A stretch of 64,000 nt of DNA from Magnetospirillum sp. SS-4 (GTDB lineage: Bacteria; Pseudomonadota; Alphaproteobacteria; Rhodospirillales; Magnetospirillaceae): the NCBI RefSeq assembly GCF_902729425.1, contig NZ_CACVCH010000035.1, forward strand, positions 1 to 64,000. Direction: 5' to 3'. The notes beneath the pieces are model-generated. The model saw only the letters and a list, made by a program, of their open reading frames with translations. It did no database searches and had not been told where the DNA came from. This document shows positions 26,930-38,653 of this stretch, in pieces; the stretch's first letter is position 1; each line of letters begins with the position of its first letter. Made by a program: the position numbers and the translations under genes.

Positions 26930-28945
26930 ATGCTGTGGGGCGCGTTCAATAACGCCAGTCAGGCGATGATGACCATGGACTACGCGATGGGGGGAATCTC
27001 CCAGAACATAGCCAACGTCAACACCAACGGCTACAAGCGCAAGGATACCCTGTTCAAGACGATGCTGTCGGAATCCCATGCCGCGCCGGGTACGTCGCAG
27101 AACAGCCCGACGACGGCGACCGCCACCACCGGCCTCGACATCTTCGCGGTGCGGGCGGTGGACCGCACCTTCATCACCCAGCAGGGCATCATCACTCCCA
27201 GCAACACCTGGACCGATCTGGGCATCAACGGCCGCGGCTTCTTCGTCATCACCCAACCCGACAGTTCGGGCAATCCCACCGGCACCGCCTCGGAGACCGA
27301 CGCGCAGGGCACGCTGTACACCCGCGCCGGCAATTTCCAGACCAAGGCCATCGATACCCGGGCCTATTTCACCACCGCCGGCGGCCAGTACCTGATGGGA
27401 TGGATGGCCGACGCGCAGGGCCGCATCGACGGCGTCACCACCACCGCCAGTTCGCCGGTCAGCGCCACCACGACCACCACCACGGCCGGGGGCGGGGGGG
27501 CGTCCCTGGCCCCGATCTACTACCAGCCCGGCCAATTGATCGACGGCATCTCGACCACCATCATCCAGCCGGTGATGAACCTGCCGGCCAACGCGCCCCT
27601 GACCGCCAGCCCCCAGACCTTCACCGACAGCACCAGCGTCACCGACGGGTTTGGCGTCGCCCAGGACCTGACCATGCACTGGAGCCGGGTCGACGGCGAC
27701 AACTGGACCGTCACCTTCTCGCTGCCCACCGCCCCGGCCAACGGCAGCATCGGCACCATCGATCCCCTGTCCTCGCCGCTGACGGTCAAGCTGGACGCCG
27801 ACGGCGACATCGTGTCCTACACCAATTCGGCGGGAACCGTCACCGCCGGCAGCGTGCCGACCCTCGACATCACCTGGGCGGCGGGCGGCACCCTCGCCAC
27901 CTCGCCCAGCGTCAATCTGGCCGGCAGCAAGCCCACCTTCGAGGAAGTGCCGCTGACCCTGACGGCCTATGACGAAGCCTTCAATCCCCAATCCCTGCCG
28001 GTGGCGTTCGAACGCGCCGGCAACGGCCAGTGGTACATGCGCGTCAAGCTGCCGGCTTCCGGCGGAAGCGTCGACGAGTTCAGCAGCGACAGCGGCGGCG
28101 GCGGCACCGACACCTATTCGGTTCCCGTCACCTTTGACGGCGCCGGCAAGATCCTCACCCCCGCCTCCATCACCATGGGCGTCAGTTGGACGCCGTCGGT
28201 CACCGCCACCACGCCCGAGGCTGTGCAAATTCCGGCGGTCCTGGCATCCTACGCCTCGCAGATATCGGCGGCGGTGAATGGCGTGACCAAGCCCACGCTG
28301 CCGGCCACGGCGGCCGATCTGGCCACCTACGAGGCCGACCTGGTCGCGGCGCTGACCGCCATCGTCGTGGCCGCCCCGGCCACCGCGGCCGATCTCACCA
28401 CCTATGGCGAGGACGTGGCCGCGGCCTATTCGGACGCCTCCGACGCCACCCAGACCGCCATGGACGAGGCCGCCGCCGCCGCCGGCTCCAACACCATCAC
28501 CTTCAAGACCGACAAGATCACCCAGTTCTCGGCCGAGGCCCCCGACAAGATCGGCATCAAGGTGATCGACCAGGACGGCTATGCCTCCGGCGTCATGGAC
28601 AGCGCCTCGTTCATCTCGACCGGCGAACTGATCGGCCATTTCAGCAACGGCCGCACCCGAACCCTGGCCATGGTGCCGGTGGCCAGCTTCGTGGCGGCGG
28701 ACCAGTTGGACGCCATCTCGGGCACCTTGTTCCGCCGCACCGAGCGGGCCGGCGACATGGAGGTCGCCTCCATCGCCTCGCAGGGCAGCGGGGCCCAGAT
28801 CGTCGCCTCGGCGGTGGAAACCTCCAATGTCGATCTCGCCGACGAGTTCACCCGGATGATCATCACCCAGAAGGCCTATTCCATGAACGCCACCGTGTTC
28901 CGGACCGCCGACGAGATGACGTCCACCGCCAGGGACCTGTTCTGA
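26930..28945 (+). CDS. flgE: flagellar hook protein FlgE
   Basis: The 671-residue protein starts MLWGAFNNASQAMMTM and has the rod/hook N-terminal motif GGISQNIANVNTNGYKRKD, the D1 region GINGRGFFVI, and the C-terminal helix ETSNVDLADEFTRMI ending TSTARDLF. It polymerises outside the cell as the flagellar hook, exported by the flagellar type III system without a cleaved signal. It is longer than enteric FlgE (about 400), with a Thr-rich insertion (about 145-180) and an Ala-rich helical insertion (about 440-520). The start has GGAGG six bases upstream. No other flagellar gene is adjacent. Confidence 0.93.
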   Translation: MLWGAFNNASQAMMTMDYAMGGISQNIANVNTNGYKRKDTLFKTMLSESHAAPGTSQNSPTTATATTGLDIFAVRAVDRTFITQQGIITPSNTWTDLGINGRGFFVITQPDSSGNPTGTASETDAQGTLYTRAGNFQTKAIDTRAYFTTAGGQYLMGWMADAQGRIDGVTTTASSPVSATTTTTTAGGGGASLAPIYYQPGQLIDGISTTIIQPVMNLPANAPLTASPQTFTDSTSVTDGFGVAQDLTMHWSRVDGDNWTVTFSLPTAPANGSIGTIDPLSSPLTVKLDADGDIVSYTNSAGTVTAGSVPTLDITWAAGGTLATSPSVNLAGSKPTFEEVPLTLTAYDEAFNPQSLPVAFERAGNGQWYMRVKLPASGGSVDEFSSDSGGGGTDTYSVPVTFDGAGKILTPASITMGVSWTPSVTATTPEAVQIPAVLASYASQISAAVNGVTKPTLPATAADLATYEADLVAALTAIVVAAPATAADLTTYGEDVAAAYSDASDATQTAMDEAAAAAGSNTITFKTDKITQFSAEAPDKIGIKVIDQDGYASGVMDSASFISTGELIGHFSNGRTRTLAMVPVASFVAADQLDAISGTLFRRTERAGDMEVASIASQGSGAQIVASAVETSNVDLADEFTRMIITQKAYSMNATVFRTADEMTSTARDLF

Positions 28946-28963
28946 GCCATGGCCCCTGCGCGC

Positions 28964-28991
28964 CGTGAGTGGTCATGTTTGACCGCTCACG
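28964..28991. terminator. bidirectional stem-loop between convergent genes
   Basis: CGTGAGTGGTCA, loop TGTT, TGACCGCTCACG form a 12-bp stem with one G-U pair. It overlaps the stop codon of the radical SAM gene and lies 18 bases after flgE. No strong T-run is present. Confidence 0.5.
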
Positions 28992-30351
28992 TCAAATGGG
29001 CCCAGCGATGGCGGCGGACATTGTAATCGTATTCAGCCCGTATCTGGTGGAAACGCTCCAACAGCACGTTGTCGCGGCATTGGTGGAACATCAGGCGCAC
29101 GTCGGATCGGCCAAGAAGCTCCGGCTGGCGGGCAATCTCGAAGTCACGGAATTCAGTCCAGCGGATCCTGTCTCGATACGTATTATAGATTTCCGTCCCC
29201 GGAATCGGCGTCATCATCAGGATACCGGCGTAATCGGGGTCGGCACGGCGGAGAAAGGCGATGGATTCATCCAGATCCGCCTCAGTCTCAGTCGGATTGC
29301 CGAGCAGCAACGTCCCCTGGATTACCAGACCAAGGCTGCGGGCCCCATCATAGGCAGCTAAAATCTGCTCGTTGGAAATGCTCTTGCCCAGCACCATCCG
29401 GCGTATCCGTTCGCTACCCGATTCTATGGTGATGGTGACAACCCGGCAGCCGGCCGCGTACATCAGTTTCATAAGCTCGTGGTCGTAAAGATCGGCCCGC
29501 ACCTGAGCCCACCAGCTTATCCGCGGGCCACGGGAGATCAGGTTTTCACAAATTCCCGCCGCCCATTTTTTATTTATAGTAAAGTTATCATCAAGGAACG
29601 ACACACTTTTCAGACCATACTTTGCTGTTATAACTGTCAAGTGATCGACGATAGTGTCAGCGTCATAAAATTTTACCTTACTCCTGAAGCCATTATCACC
29701 ATCGAGCTGACAGAACTTGCATGTATAAGGGCAACCGCGCGAGTACAGCACGTAACGCGACGGTACGGGCAGAATCCCATGCCCCGATATTCGGGCGGGA
29801 TCGTAATAGGATCGATCGATGGCTTCCTCATCCCAAAGCGGAACACGACTCGCGTCCATATGCTTCCCGTCGAGGGATTGGATTGCGGCAGCGCCAACTT
29901 GGCCTCGGGCGGTGACGCCCACAGGCATTGGCCCGCCGCCAGCGGAAAGCATTTCAATCAACGCGGGGAGTGCAACATCTGCATCACCGTGGACGATGTA
30001 ATCCAAGTCGGGGTGGAAGGAAAATAATTCAGAGGCTGAAAATACGGTAGAGTGATACCCGCCAAGGATGATAGGAACCGACCATCTCCAAGCTCGACAC
30101 AACTGTGACACCCTGTTTACCCAATCGGCATGAGGTGTCATGACCGACAGGCCGATGGCATTTGGCTCAAGTCGCGTCAAAGCATCGAATAGTTTCTCCT
30201 TGTCCTCCATAACCTCGGAAATACTGCTTCCGGCGATGACATGAGCCTGATGACCACGCTTGCGCAGTAACTGGACCAAGCCCATCGTGCCGAATCCGCC
30301 AGACCGAATATCCTGAAAGTCGATGAGAACAAAATTCATGTCCAGCGCCAT
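28987..30351 (-). CDS. B12-binding-domain radical SAM protein
   Basis: The N-terminal cobalamin-binding-like domain (NFVLIDFQDIRSGGFGTMGL, about 5-130) is followed by a radical SAM core with SRGCPYTCKFC (CxxxCxxC) and the glycine-rich ITIESGSERIRRM. Related enzymes methylate or rearrange lipids, peptides and natural products; the substrate is not evident. The region is visibly richer in A and T than its neighbours, which suggests transfer. The start is uncertain: ATG 30351 and 30339 fit the domain edge, while ATG 30417 gives a longer N-terminus. It is flanked by convergent flgE and an aminotransferase gene. Confidence 0.85.
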   Translation of the reverse strand: MALDMNFVLIDFQDIRSGGFGTMGLVQLLRKRGHQAHVIAGSSISEVMEDKEKLFDALTRLEPNAIGLSVMTPHADWVNRVSQLCRAWRWSVPIILGGYHSTVFSASELFSFHPDLDYIVHGDADVALPALIEMLSAGGGPMPVGVTARGQVGAAAIQSLDGKHMDASRVPLWDEEAIDRSYYDPARISGHGILPVPSRYVLYSRGCPYTCKFCQLDGDNGFRSKVKFYDADTIVDHLTVITAKYGLKSVSFLDDNFTINKKWAAGICENLISRGPRISWWAQVRADLYDHELMKLMYAAGCRVVTITIESGSERIRRMVLGKSISNEQILAAYDGARSLGLVIQGTLLLGNPTETEADLDESIAFLRRADPDYAGILMMTPIPGTEIYNTYRDRIRWTEFRDFEIARQPELLGRSDVRLMFHQCRDNVLLERFHQIRAEYDYNVRRHRWAHLT

Positions 30352-30510
30352 CTCCCGTCCAGCAATCCAGTCGACAGACCATGTCAACGCTTGCTTGCGA
30401 ATTTTATCACGATTCATCGCATGGCACAAAATCCAACACTACGGACACAGTTCTCATCATAGAATTGAGAGGGTCAAGGAGGCCGGGAATCCACGACCTG
30501 ATTCGGGACG

Positions 30511-31665
30511 CTACCGCATCCAGCTCTTGAGGCGGCGCGCCGCCTCGACCATGTCGGCCTCGGCGCCGGCATAGGAAAAGCGCAGGGTCCGCCGCCCCCG
30601 GACGGGATCGAAATCCAGCCCCGGCGTGACGGCCACGCCGGTCTCGGCCAGTATGCGGGCGGCGAAGGCGGCGCTGTCGTCGGTCAAGTCGCCGATATCG
30701 GCGTAAAGGTAGAACGCCCCGTCCGACGGTGCCAGCCGCCCGAACCCCGCCGCCGGCAATTCCTCCAGCAAAATGTCGCGATTGGCCCGGTAGCGGGCGA
30801 CCCGGGCATCCAGTTCGTCCCGGCAATCGAACACCACCTCGGCCGCCAGTTGCGACAGGGTCGGCGGTGAGATGAACAGGTTCTGCTGGAGGCATTCCAC
30901 GGCGCGGATCAGGTCGTCGGGCACCACCATCCAGCCCAGCCGCCAGCCGGTCATGGCGTAATACTTGGAAAAACTGTTGATGACCACCGCATGGGGAGCG
31001 GCGTCCAGCCCGGCGACGGTGGCGGCCGGCGCGCCGAAGGCGATGCCGTGATAGATTTCGTCCGAGATCAGGCGTATTCCCCGGCTCTCGCACCAGAGCG
31101 CCAGTTCGGCGACCTCGGCCGCCGACAGCATCGAGCCGGTGGGGTTGGACGGCGACGCCACCACCACGCCGTCCAGCCGTCCATCCAGGCCGGACAGGAC
31201 CGCCGCCGACACTTGCCAGCGGCTGGCCGGCCCCACCGGAACGTCGACGCATTCGATGCCCAGGGCGGTCAGGATGTTGCGATAGGCGGGATAGCCCGGC
31301 GCCGCCACCGCCACCCGGTCGCCGGGGTCGAAGGCGGCCAGGAACGACAGCAGGAAGCCGGCGGACGAACCGGTGGTGACGCAGATCCGTTCGGCTGGAA
31401 CGCAGACGCCGCAGGCCTCTGAGTAATGGCGGGCGATGCGGGTTCTCAGCGCGTCGGTGCCCAGCGCCAGGGTATAGCCCAGCGGCTGGCTGGCCAGCGC
31501 GCGGGCGGCGGCGGCGAGCACCCGGGCCGGCGCCTGCCCCGAGGGCTGTCCGACCTCCAGGTGGATGACGTCGGCGCCCTGGGCCTCGCGCCGGGCGGCG
31601 GCGCGCATCACGTCCATCACGATGAACGGCGAGACGCCCCCCCGCCCGGCGACCTTGAACACCAT
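30511..31665 (-). CDS. PLP-dependent class I/II aminotransferase
   Basis: The 384-residue fold-type I aminotransferase shows VVVASPSNPTGSMLS, LISDEIYHGIAF and SFSKYYAMTGWRLGW, where the Lys of SFSKYY should hold pyridoxal phosphate; the C-terminal LRFSYAGAE supplies the substrate-binding Arg. Family members transaminate aromatic, branched or aspartate-type amino acids, and the exact substrate cannot be told. It is cytoplasmic and is followed by a cytochrome c' gene upstream on the same strand (9 bases apart), though the two have no obvious functional link. Confidence 0.9.
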   Translation of the reverse strand: MVFKVAGRGGVSPFIVMDVMRAAARREAQGADVIHLEVGQPSGQAPARVLAAAARALASQPLGYTLALGTDALRTRIARHYSEACGVCVPAERICVTTGSSAGFLLSFLAAFDPGDRVAVAAPGYPAYRNILTALGIECVDVPVGPASRWQVSAAVLSGLDGRLDGVVVASPSNPTGSMLSAAEVAELALWCESRGIRLISDEIYHGIAFGAPAATVAGLDAAPHAVVINSFSKYYAMTGWRLGWMVVPDDLIRAVECLQQNLFISPPTLSQLAAEVVFDCRDELDARVARYRANRDILLEELPAAGFGRLAPSDGAFYLYADIGDLTDDSAAFAARILAETGVAVTPGLDFDPVRGRRTLRFSYAGAEADMVEAARRLKSWMR

Positions 31666-31674
31666 GGCTCCGGT

Positions 31675-32142
31675 CTATTCCTTGCGCAGGTCGTCGTGGC
31701 AGGACTTGCAGGTCTTGCCAACCGCCGGAACCTGGGCCTTGATGGCGTCGGGGCCGGCCTTGACGGCCTCGGCCAGCTTGGCGGATTCCACCGCCATGGC
31801 CTTCCAGCCGTCCATGAACTGGGCCGACTTGGCGGCGAAGGCCTCGGGCTTGGTGTTGGCGTTGGGCAGCACCTCGGTGCCCTTGGCCCAGCCGATGGGG
31901 GCCAGCCGGGCCAGCATCTCCAGATTGAGGGCGCGCTGGGCGGCGTCGGCCGGCAGGTCGCCCTTGCCCTGGGCGAAGGCGGCGATGGGGCCGAACTGCG
32001 ACTTGACCGCCTGCATCAGGCCCTGGCGCAGCTTCAACAACTCTTCCGGCTTGGCCGCCTGGGCCAGGACGGGAGCGGCCGAAGCCAGGACGAAAACCGA
32101 CAAGGCCGAGGCGACGACGGCGATCTTGGCAATGAGACGCAT
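31675..32142 (-). CDS. cytochrome c' (class II c-type cytochrome)
   Basis: The 155-residue precursor has a signal peptide ([19 protein letters not shown], cleavage near VLAQA) and a four-helix body with the heme motif CKSCH near the C-terminus ([14 protein letters not shown]), the position typical of class II. Cytochromes c' bind NO and are often linked to nitrosative stress in denitrifiers, which suits an organism with a nos operon. ATG 32142 is chosen at the signal peptide; the frame continues upstream without homology. No clear NnrR/FNR box was found upstream. Confidence 0.9.
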   Translation of the reverse strand: MRLIAKIAVVASALSVFVLASAAPVLAQAAKPEELLKLRQGLMQAVKSQFGPIAAFAQGKGDLPADAAQRALNLEMLARLAPIGWAKGTEVLPNANTKPEAFAAKSAQFMDGWKAMAVESAKLAEAVKAGPDAIKAQVPAVGKTCKSCHDDLRKE

Positions 32143-32164
32143 GGCTGTTTCCCCTATGAGGTGA

Positions 32165-34621
<2,457 letters not shown>

Positions 34622-34630
34622 CGCGACTTG

Positions 34631-34679
34631 CCGCGGGGGCGGGGGACCTGATGGTCCCCCGCCCCCGCGGATGCTTTTT
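34631..34679 (+). terminator. strong rho-independent terminator
   Basis: An 18-bp perfect stem (34631-34648 with 34653-34670, loop TGAT) rich in G and C is followed by ATGCTTTTT. It separates the two isocitrate dehydrogenase genes, so the second needs its own promoter or relies on readthrough. Confidence 0.88.
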
Positions 34680-34705
34680 GACCTTCGCGAACCGGGAACC
34701 CGTCA

Positions 34706-35920
34706 ATGAACAAGATCAAGGTCGTAAATCCGATTGTCGAGCTGGACGGCGACGAGATGACGCGGATCATCTGGCAGTTCATCAAGGACAAGCTGATCCT
34801 TCCCTATCTCGACATCGACCTGAAATACTACGACCTGAGCATCGAGAACCGGGACCGGACCGACGACAGGGTGACGACCGAATCGGCCGAGGCCATCAAG
34901 CGGCACGGCGTCGGCGTCAAGTGCGCCACCATCACTCCCGACGAGGCGCGGGTGACGGAATTCAACCTCAAGAAGATGTGGAAGTCTCCCAACGGCACCA
35001 TCCGCAACATTCTCGACGGCACCGTGTTCCGCGAACCCATCATCTGCAAGAATGTGCCGCGGCTGGTGCCCGGCTGGACCAAGCCCATCGTCATCGGCCG
35101 CCATGCCTTCGGCGATCAGTACAAGGCCACCGATTTCACGGTGCCCGGCCCCGGCAAGCTGACCATCCGGTTCGAAGGCGCCGACGGCGAGACCATCGAG
35201 CACGAGGTGTTCGACTTCCCCGGCGCCGGCGTCGCCATGGGCATGTACAACCTGGACGAATCCATCTACGGCTTCGCCCGCGCCTGCCTGAACTACGGCC
35301 AGCAGAAGAAATGGCCGGTCTACCTGTCCACCAAGAACACCATCCTCAAGGCCTATGACGGCCGCTTCAAGGACATCTTCCAGGAGGTCTACGAGAAGGA
35401 GTTCAAGGCCGAGTACGACACGCTGGGCATCACCTACGAGCACCGGCTGATCGACGACATGGTGGCTTCGGCGCTGAAGTGGTCGGGCGAATTCGTCTGG
35501 GCCTGCAAGAACTACGACGGCGACGTCCAGTCCGACACCGTGGCGCAGGGCTTCGGCTCGCTCGGCCTGATGACCTCGGTGTTGATGAGCCCGGACGGCA
35601 AGGTGGTGGAGGCCGAGGCCGCCCACGGCACCGTCACCCGCCATTACCGCGAGCACCAGAAGGGCAAGGAGACCTCGACCAACCCCATCGCCTCGATCTT
35701 CGCCTGGACCAGGGGGCTGTTCTACCGCGCCCAGTTCGACAACACCCCCGAGGTCGCCCGCTTCGCCGAGGCGCTGGAGCAGGTCTGCGTCGAGACGGTG
35801 GAATCCGGCTTCATGACCAAGGATCTCGCCATCCTGATCGGACCCAGCCAATCCTGGCTGACCACCGGCCAGTTCCTGGACAAGCTGGACGAGAACCTGA
35901 GGAAGAAGATGGCGGCCTGA
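34706..35920 (+). CDS. icd: NADP-dependent isocitrate dehydrogenase, homodimeric eukaryote-like type
   Basis: The 404-residue protein ([80 protein letters not shown]) is the type II homodimeric IDH also found in mitochondria and many alphaproteobacteria. It catalyses the same reaction as the product of 32399 but belongs to a different fold lineage. The start ATG is 26 bases past the terminator stem with no clear SD. Both enzymes appear intact, so they may serve different growth states. Confidence 0.97.
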   Translation: MNKIKVVNPIVELDGDEMTRIIWQFIKDKLILPYLDIDLKYYDLSIENRDRTDDRVTTESAEAIKRHGVGVKCATITPDEARVTEFNLKKMWKSPNGTIRNILDGTVFREPIICKNVPRLVPGWTKPIVIGRHAFGDQYKATDFTVPGPGKLTIRFEGADGETIEHEVFDFPGAGVAMGMYNLDESIYGFARACLNYGQQKKWPVYLSTKNTILKAYDGRFKDIFQEVYEKEFKAEYDTLGITYEHRLIDDMVASALKWSGEFVWACKNYDGDVQSDTVAQGFGSLGLMTSVLMSPDGKVVEAEAAHGTVTRHYREHQKGKETSTNPIASIFAWTRGLFYRAQFDNTPEVARFAEALEQVCVETVESGFMTKDLAILIGPSQSWLTTGQFLDKLDENLRKKMAA

Positions 35921-35944
35921 GGCCGCCATCGGCCGGCCCCGGCC

Positions 35945-36724
35945 CTATTCCGCCTTGAAATCCGGCCGGCGCTTGGCGCGGAAGGCGGCCAGCCCCTCGG
36001 CATAATCGGCGGTGGCGAGAAAGCGGTAGCACTCGTCCATCTCCGCGTCCGAGACCGGGGTGGAATCGTCCAGGCGGGTGATGAAGGCCTTGTGCCAACG
36101 ATTGGCCAGCGGCGCCCCGGCGGCGATGCGCTTGGCGGTGGCGGCAATCTCCGCCTCCATGTCGGCATCGTCGACCACCCGGTTGACCAGCCGCTTGGCC
36201 AGCGCCTCGCCGGCGTCGAACACCCGGCCCTCCAGCAGGATTTCCAGTGTCGTCGCCGGCCCCACCACCCGGCGGATGGCGGCCAGTTCGGGATAGGCCA
36301 TCACCACCGATATCTTGTTGATGGGCACGCCGAACTTGCCGGATCTGGCGGAAATGCGCATGTCGCAGCAACACGCCAGTTCCAGGGCGCCGCCGACGCA
36401 GGGACCGTAGATGGCGGCGACCACCGGCTGCGGGCAGGACCGCACCGCGTCGAGCGCCCGGCGCATCACCAGATCATAGGCCTTGGTCTGCTCGGCGTTG
36501 GCGCGATGGGTATCGAACTCGTCGATATCGGCCCCTGGCGCGAACACGGCGGTTCCCGAACCGCGCAGCACCACGACATGGATGGAACGGTCGGCGGCGA
36601 TGGTCTCGAAGGCCTCGGCCAGTCCACGCCACATGGGCAGGTTAAGGGCGTTCATGCGATCCGGCCGGTTCAGCGCCACGGTGACGACGCTTCCGGCACG
36701 GCTCAGTTCGATCACATCGGACAT
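35945..36724 (-). CDS. enoyl-CoA hydratase/isomerase family protein
   Basis: The 259-residue crotonase-fold protein has LRGSGTAVFAPGADIDEF (first oxyanion-hole strand) and IYGPCVGGALELACCCDMRI (second). The usual catalytic Glu pair is not both obvious: the position after the GGA-ELA segment reads GVPINKISVVMAYPELA. It therefore might be a hydratase, isomerase or other crotonase member. ATG 36724 has AAGGA ten bases upstream. It is cytoplasmic and divergent from pyrE, with no beta-oxidation partner nearby. Confidence 0.88.
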   Translation of the reverse strand: MSDVIELSRAGSVVTVALNRPDRMNALNLPMWRGLAEAFETIAADRSIHVVVLRGSGTAVFAPGADIDEFDTHRANAEQTKAYDLVMRRALDAVRSCPQPVVAAIYGPCVGGALELACCCDMRISARSGKFGVPINKISVVMAYPELAAIRRVVGPATTLEILLEGRVFDAGEALAKRLVNRVVDDADMEAEIAATAKRIAAGAPLANRWHKAFITRLDDSTPVSDAEMDECYRFLATADYAEGLAAFRAKRRPDFKAE

Positions 36725-36751
36725 CTCGTTGCGAATCCTTGTTCTGTCTTC

Positions 36752-36780
36752 TTGCAGGAAAGCGCGATTGTGCCTATAGA
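36752..36780 (+). promoter_or_regulatory. promoter candidate for pyrE
   Basis: TTGCAG at 36752-36757, a 17-base spacer and TATAGA at 36775-36780 lie 65 bases before pyrE. The match to consensus is moderate. Confidence 0.4.
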
Positions 36781-36844
36781 CCCCTCGGGAATGAACTGTT
36801 TTGTGGCCTTCGGCCACGGGTGACAAGGCAAGAGGGCTCTCACC

Positions 36845-37537
36845 ATGGCACAATCCGTATCGCGTACCCACGAGCAGAAGCAGGCGGCCCTGACCACGGC
36901 GCGCATCCTGCTGGAGATCAAGGCGGTCAACTTCCGCCCCGAGGAGCCCTACATCCTGACTTCGGGCTGGGCCAGCCCGGTCTATGTGGACTGCCGCAAG
37001 GTCATCTCGTTCCCCCGGGCGCGGTCGCGGATTTCCGAACTGATGGGCAACGCCATCCTGCGCGAGGTCGGCTACGAGACGGCCGACGCCATCGCCGGCG
37101 GCGAGACCGCCGGCATTCCCTATGCCGCCTGGATTTCCGACCGGCTGAACCTGCCCATGCTGTATGTGCGCAAGAAGCCCAAGGGCTTTGGCCGCAACGC
37201 CCAGATCGAGGGCGATTTCAAGGACGGCGACCGGGTGGTGCTGGTGGAGGATCTGGCCTCGGACGGCGCGTCCAAGGTCAATTTCGTCAACGCCCTGCGC
37301 CAGGCCGGCGCCCGGGTCGACCATTCCTTCGTGGTGTTCTTCTACGGCGTGTTCCCCGGCGCCCTGAAGAACCTGGAGGAGATCGGCGTCAGCATGGGCT
37401 ATCTCGCCAACTGGTGGGACGTGCTGGAAGTGGTCGAGCAGGAAGGCCAGTTCGACCGGCGCGCCATCGAGGAGGTCCGCTCGTTCCTCCACGATCCGGT
37501 GCAGTGGTCGGCGCTGCACGGCGGCCGCAAGGAATAG
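36845..37537 (+). CDS. pyrE: orotate phosphoribosyltransferase
   Basis: This converts orotate and PRPP to OMP in pyrimidine synthesis. The 230 residues show [49 protein letters not shown] and a PRPP loop [14 protein letters not shown] in place of the commoner VDDVITTG; this variant is familiar in alphaproteobacterial PyrE. The start MAQSVSRT is preceded by AAGAGGG. It ends within a small palindrome shared with the convergent SemiSWEET gene. Confidence 0.93.
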   Translation: MAQSVSRTHEQKQAALTTARILLEIKAVNFRPEEPYILTSGWASPVYVDCRKVISFPRARSRISELMGNAILREVGYETADAIAGGETAGIPYAAWISDRLNLPMLYVRKKPKGFGRNAQIEGDFKDGDRVVLVEDLASDGASKVNFVNALRQAGARVDHSFVVFFYGVFPGALKNLEEIGVSMGYLANWWDVLEVVEQEGQFDRRAIEEVRSFLHDPVQWSALHGGRKE

Positions 37538-37549
37538 CGCCGGCTATTC
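37532..37549. terminator. palindrome spanning both stop codons
   Basis: GAATAGC, loop GCCG, GCTATTC. The 7-bp stem contains the pyrE stop and the SemiSWEET stop in the convergent arrangement. It may act as a weak bidirectional terminator. Confidence 0.35.
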
Positions 37550-37816
37550 GTTCTTGAGGTTGCGCAGCTTGACCACCAGGATCGTCCCCGCCAGAGCCAG
37601 GGTGGGGACATTGGTGATCACCACCGGCCACGCCTCGATCAGAAAGCCGTAGACCGTCCACAGCAGCACCCCGGCGCAGAACGCCAGCCACATGACCAGC
37701 GAAATGTCGCGGGTCTGGCGGGTGCGCAGGGTCTTGAGCACCTGAGGCACGAACGAGGCGGTGGTCAGCAGGCCGGCGGCGGCGCCCAGCAGGTCGATCG
37801 GCGATGGCCAGTCCAA
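37544..37816 (-). CDS. SemiSWEET family transporter
   Basis: The 90-residue protein has three hydrophobic helices and the MtN3/PQ-loop signature TASFVPQVLKTLRTRQTRDI followed by LVMWLAFCAGVLLWTVYG. SemiSWEETs dimerise to form a small sugar channel in the inner membrane. I chose the TTG at 37816, with GAGGAGG seven bases upstream, giving DWPSPIDLLGAAAGLL at the N-terminus and a normal family length. An ATG at 37867 would add 17 residues with no support. Confidence 0.88.
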   Translation of the reverse strand: MDWPSPIDLLGAAAGLLTTASFVPQVLKTLRTRQTRDISLVMWLAFCAGVLLWTVYGFLIEAWPVVITNVPTLALAGTILVVKLRNLKNE

Positions 37817-37964
37817 CGCGCGGCCTCCTCGTGGTGGGAACCTCCCGGCTCTTAGAGCCTTGATCACCCCGCGTCAATAAGCGGGTTTGCCAAGGGGCGC
37901 GACGCGGACTATCTTACGGCACGGCAGGGCCGCGCCCGAACCGCCCGGAACGGAGACCAGAGTC

Positions 37965-38648
37965 TTGAGCAGATCCAACGATGACGCCGCAACCGACCTT
38001 CTGATCAAGGAAGTGGACGAGGACCTCCGGCAAGAGGAACTCACCCGGGTCTGGAAGAAGCATGGCGGGCTGCTGCTGGCCGGCGCCATCGCCGTGGTGC
38101 TGGGGGTGGCCGGTTGGCAGGGCTGGACCAGCTGGGAACTGAAGCAGCGCCAGGATTCGTCGCTGCGCTTCGCCGAGGCCGCCGCCCTGATCGACCAGGG
38201 GCGCCGCGACGAGGCCGCGGAGATGCTGGGCAAGCAGGCCGTCACCGCCGAGAAGGGCTACCGCATCCTGGCCGAGATGCGGCTGGCCGACCTGCGCCTG
38301 CAACAAGGCGACGCCGCCGGGGCCGTCACCATTTTCCAGCGGATCGCCGGCGACGACGCGGTGGACAGGGTCTACCGCGACATGGCCGCCATCCGCGCCG
38401 CCTATCTGAGCCTCGATTCCGCCGATCCCGCCGCCATCGAGAAGGCCATGGAGCCCCTGGCGGTGGAATCCAGCTCGTGGCGTCATTCCGCCCGCGAGAT
38501 TCAGGCGCTGGCCGCGCTGCGCCGCGGCGACGCCGCCCGCGCCGGAGAACTGTTCGCCAAGGTGGCCGAGGATGCCGCCGCGCCCCAGGGGCTGCGGACG
38601 CGCGCCGCCGAGATGCAGGCCGTCACCGGCCAGCGACCCAGGAGCTGA
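37965..38648 (+). CDS. YfgM-like membrane-anchored TPR protein
   Basis: The 227-residue protein has a short cytoplasmic N-terminus (EVDEDLRQEELTRVWKKHG), one membrane helix (LLLAGAIAVVLGVAGWQGW) and a periplasmic TPR domain (MRLADLRLQQGDAAGAVTIF). This is the YfgM/DUF2133-like ancillary SecYEG subunit arrangement. The TTG at 37965 with GGAG nine bases upstream is preferred because the conserved region starts there. It sits five bases before bamB, followed by der, the same order as yfgM-bamB-der in E. coli. Confidence 0.85.
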   Translation: MSRSNDDAATDLLIKEVDEDLRQEELTRVWKKHGGLLLAGAIAVVLGVAGWQGWTSWELKQRQDSSLRFAEAAALIDQGRRDEAAEMLGKQAVTAEKGYRILAEMRLADLRLQQGDAAGAVTIFQRIAGDDAVDRVYRDMAAIRAAYLSLDSADPAAIEKAMEPLAVESSSWRHSAREIQALAALRRGDAARAGELFAKVAEDAAAPQGLRTRAAEMQAVTGQRPRS

Positions 38649-38653
38649 CCGTC

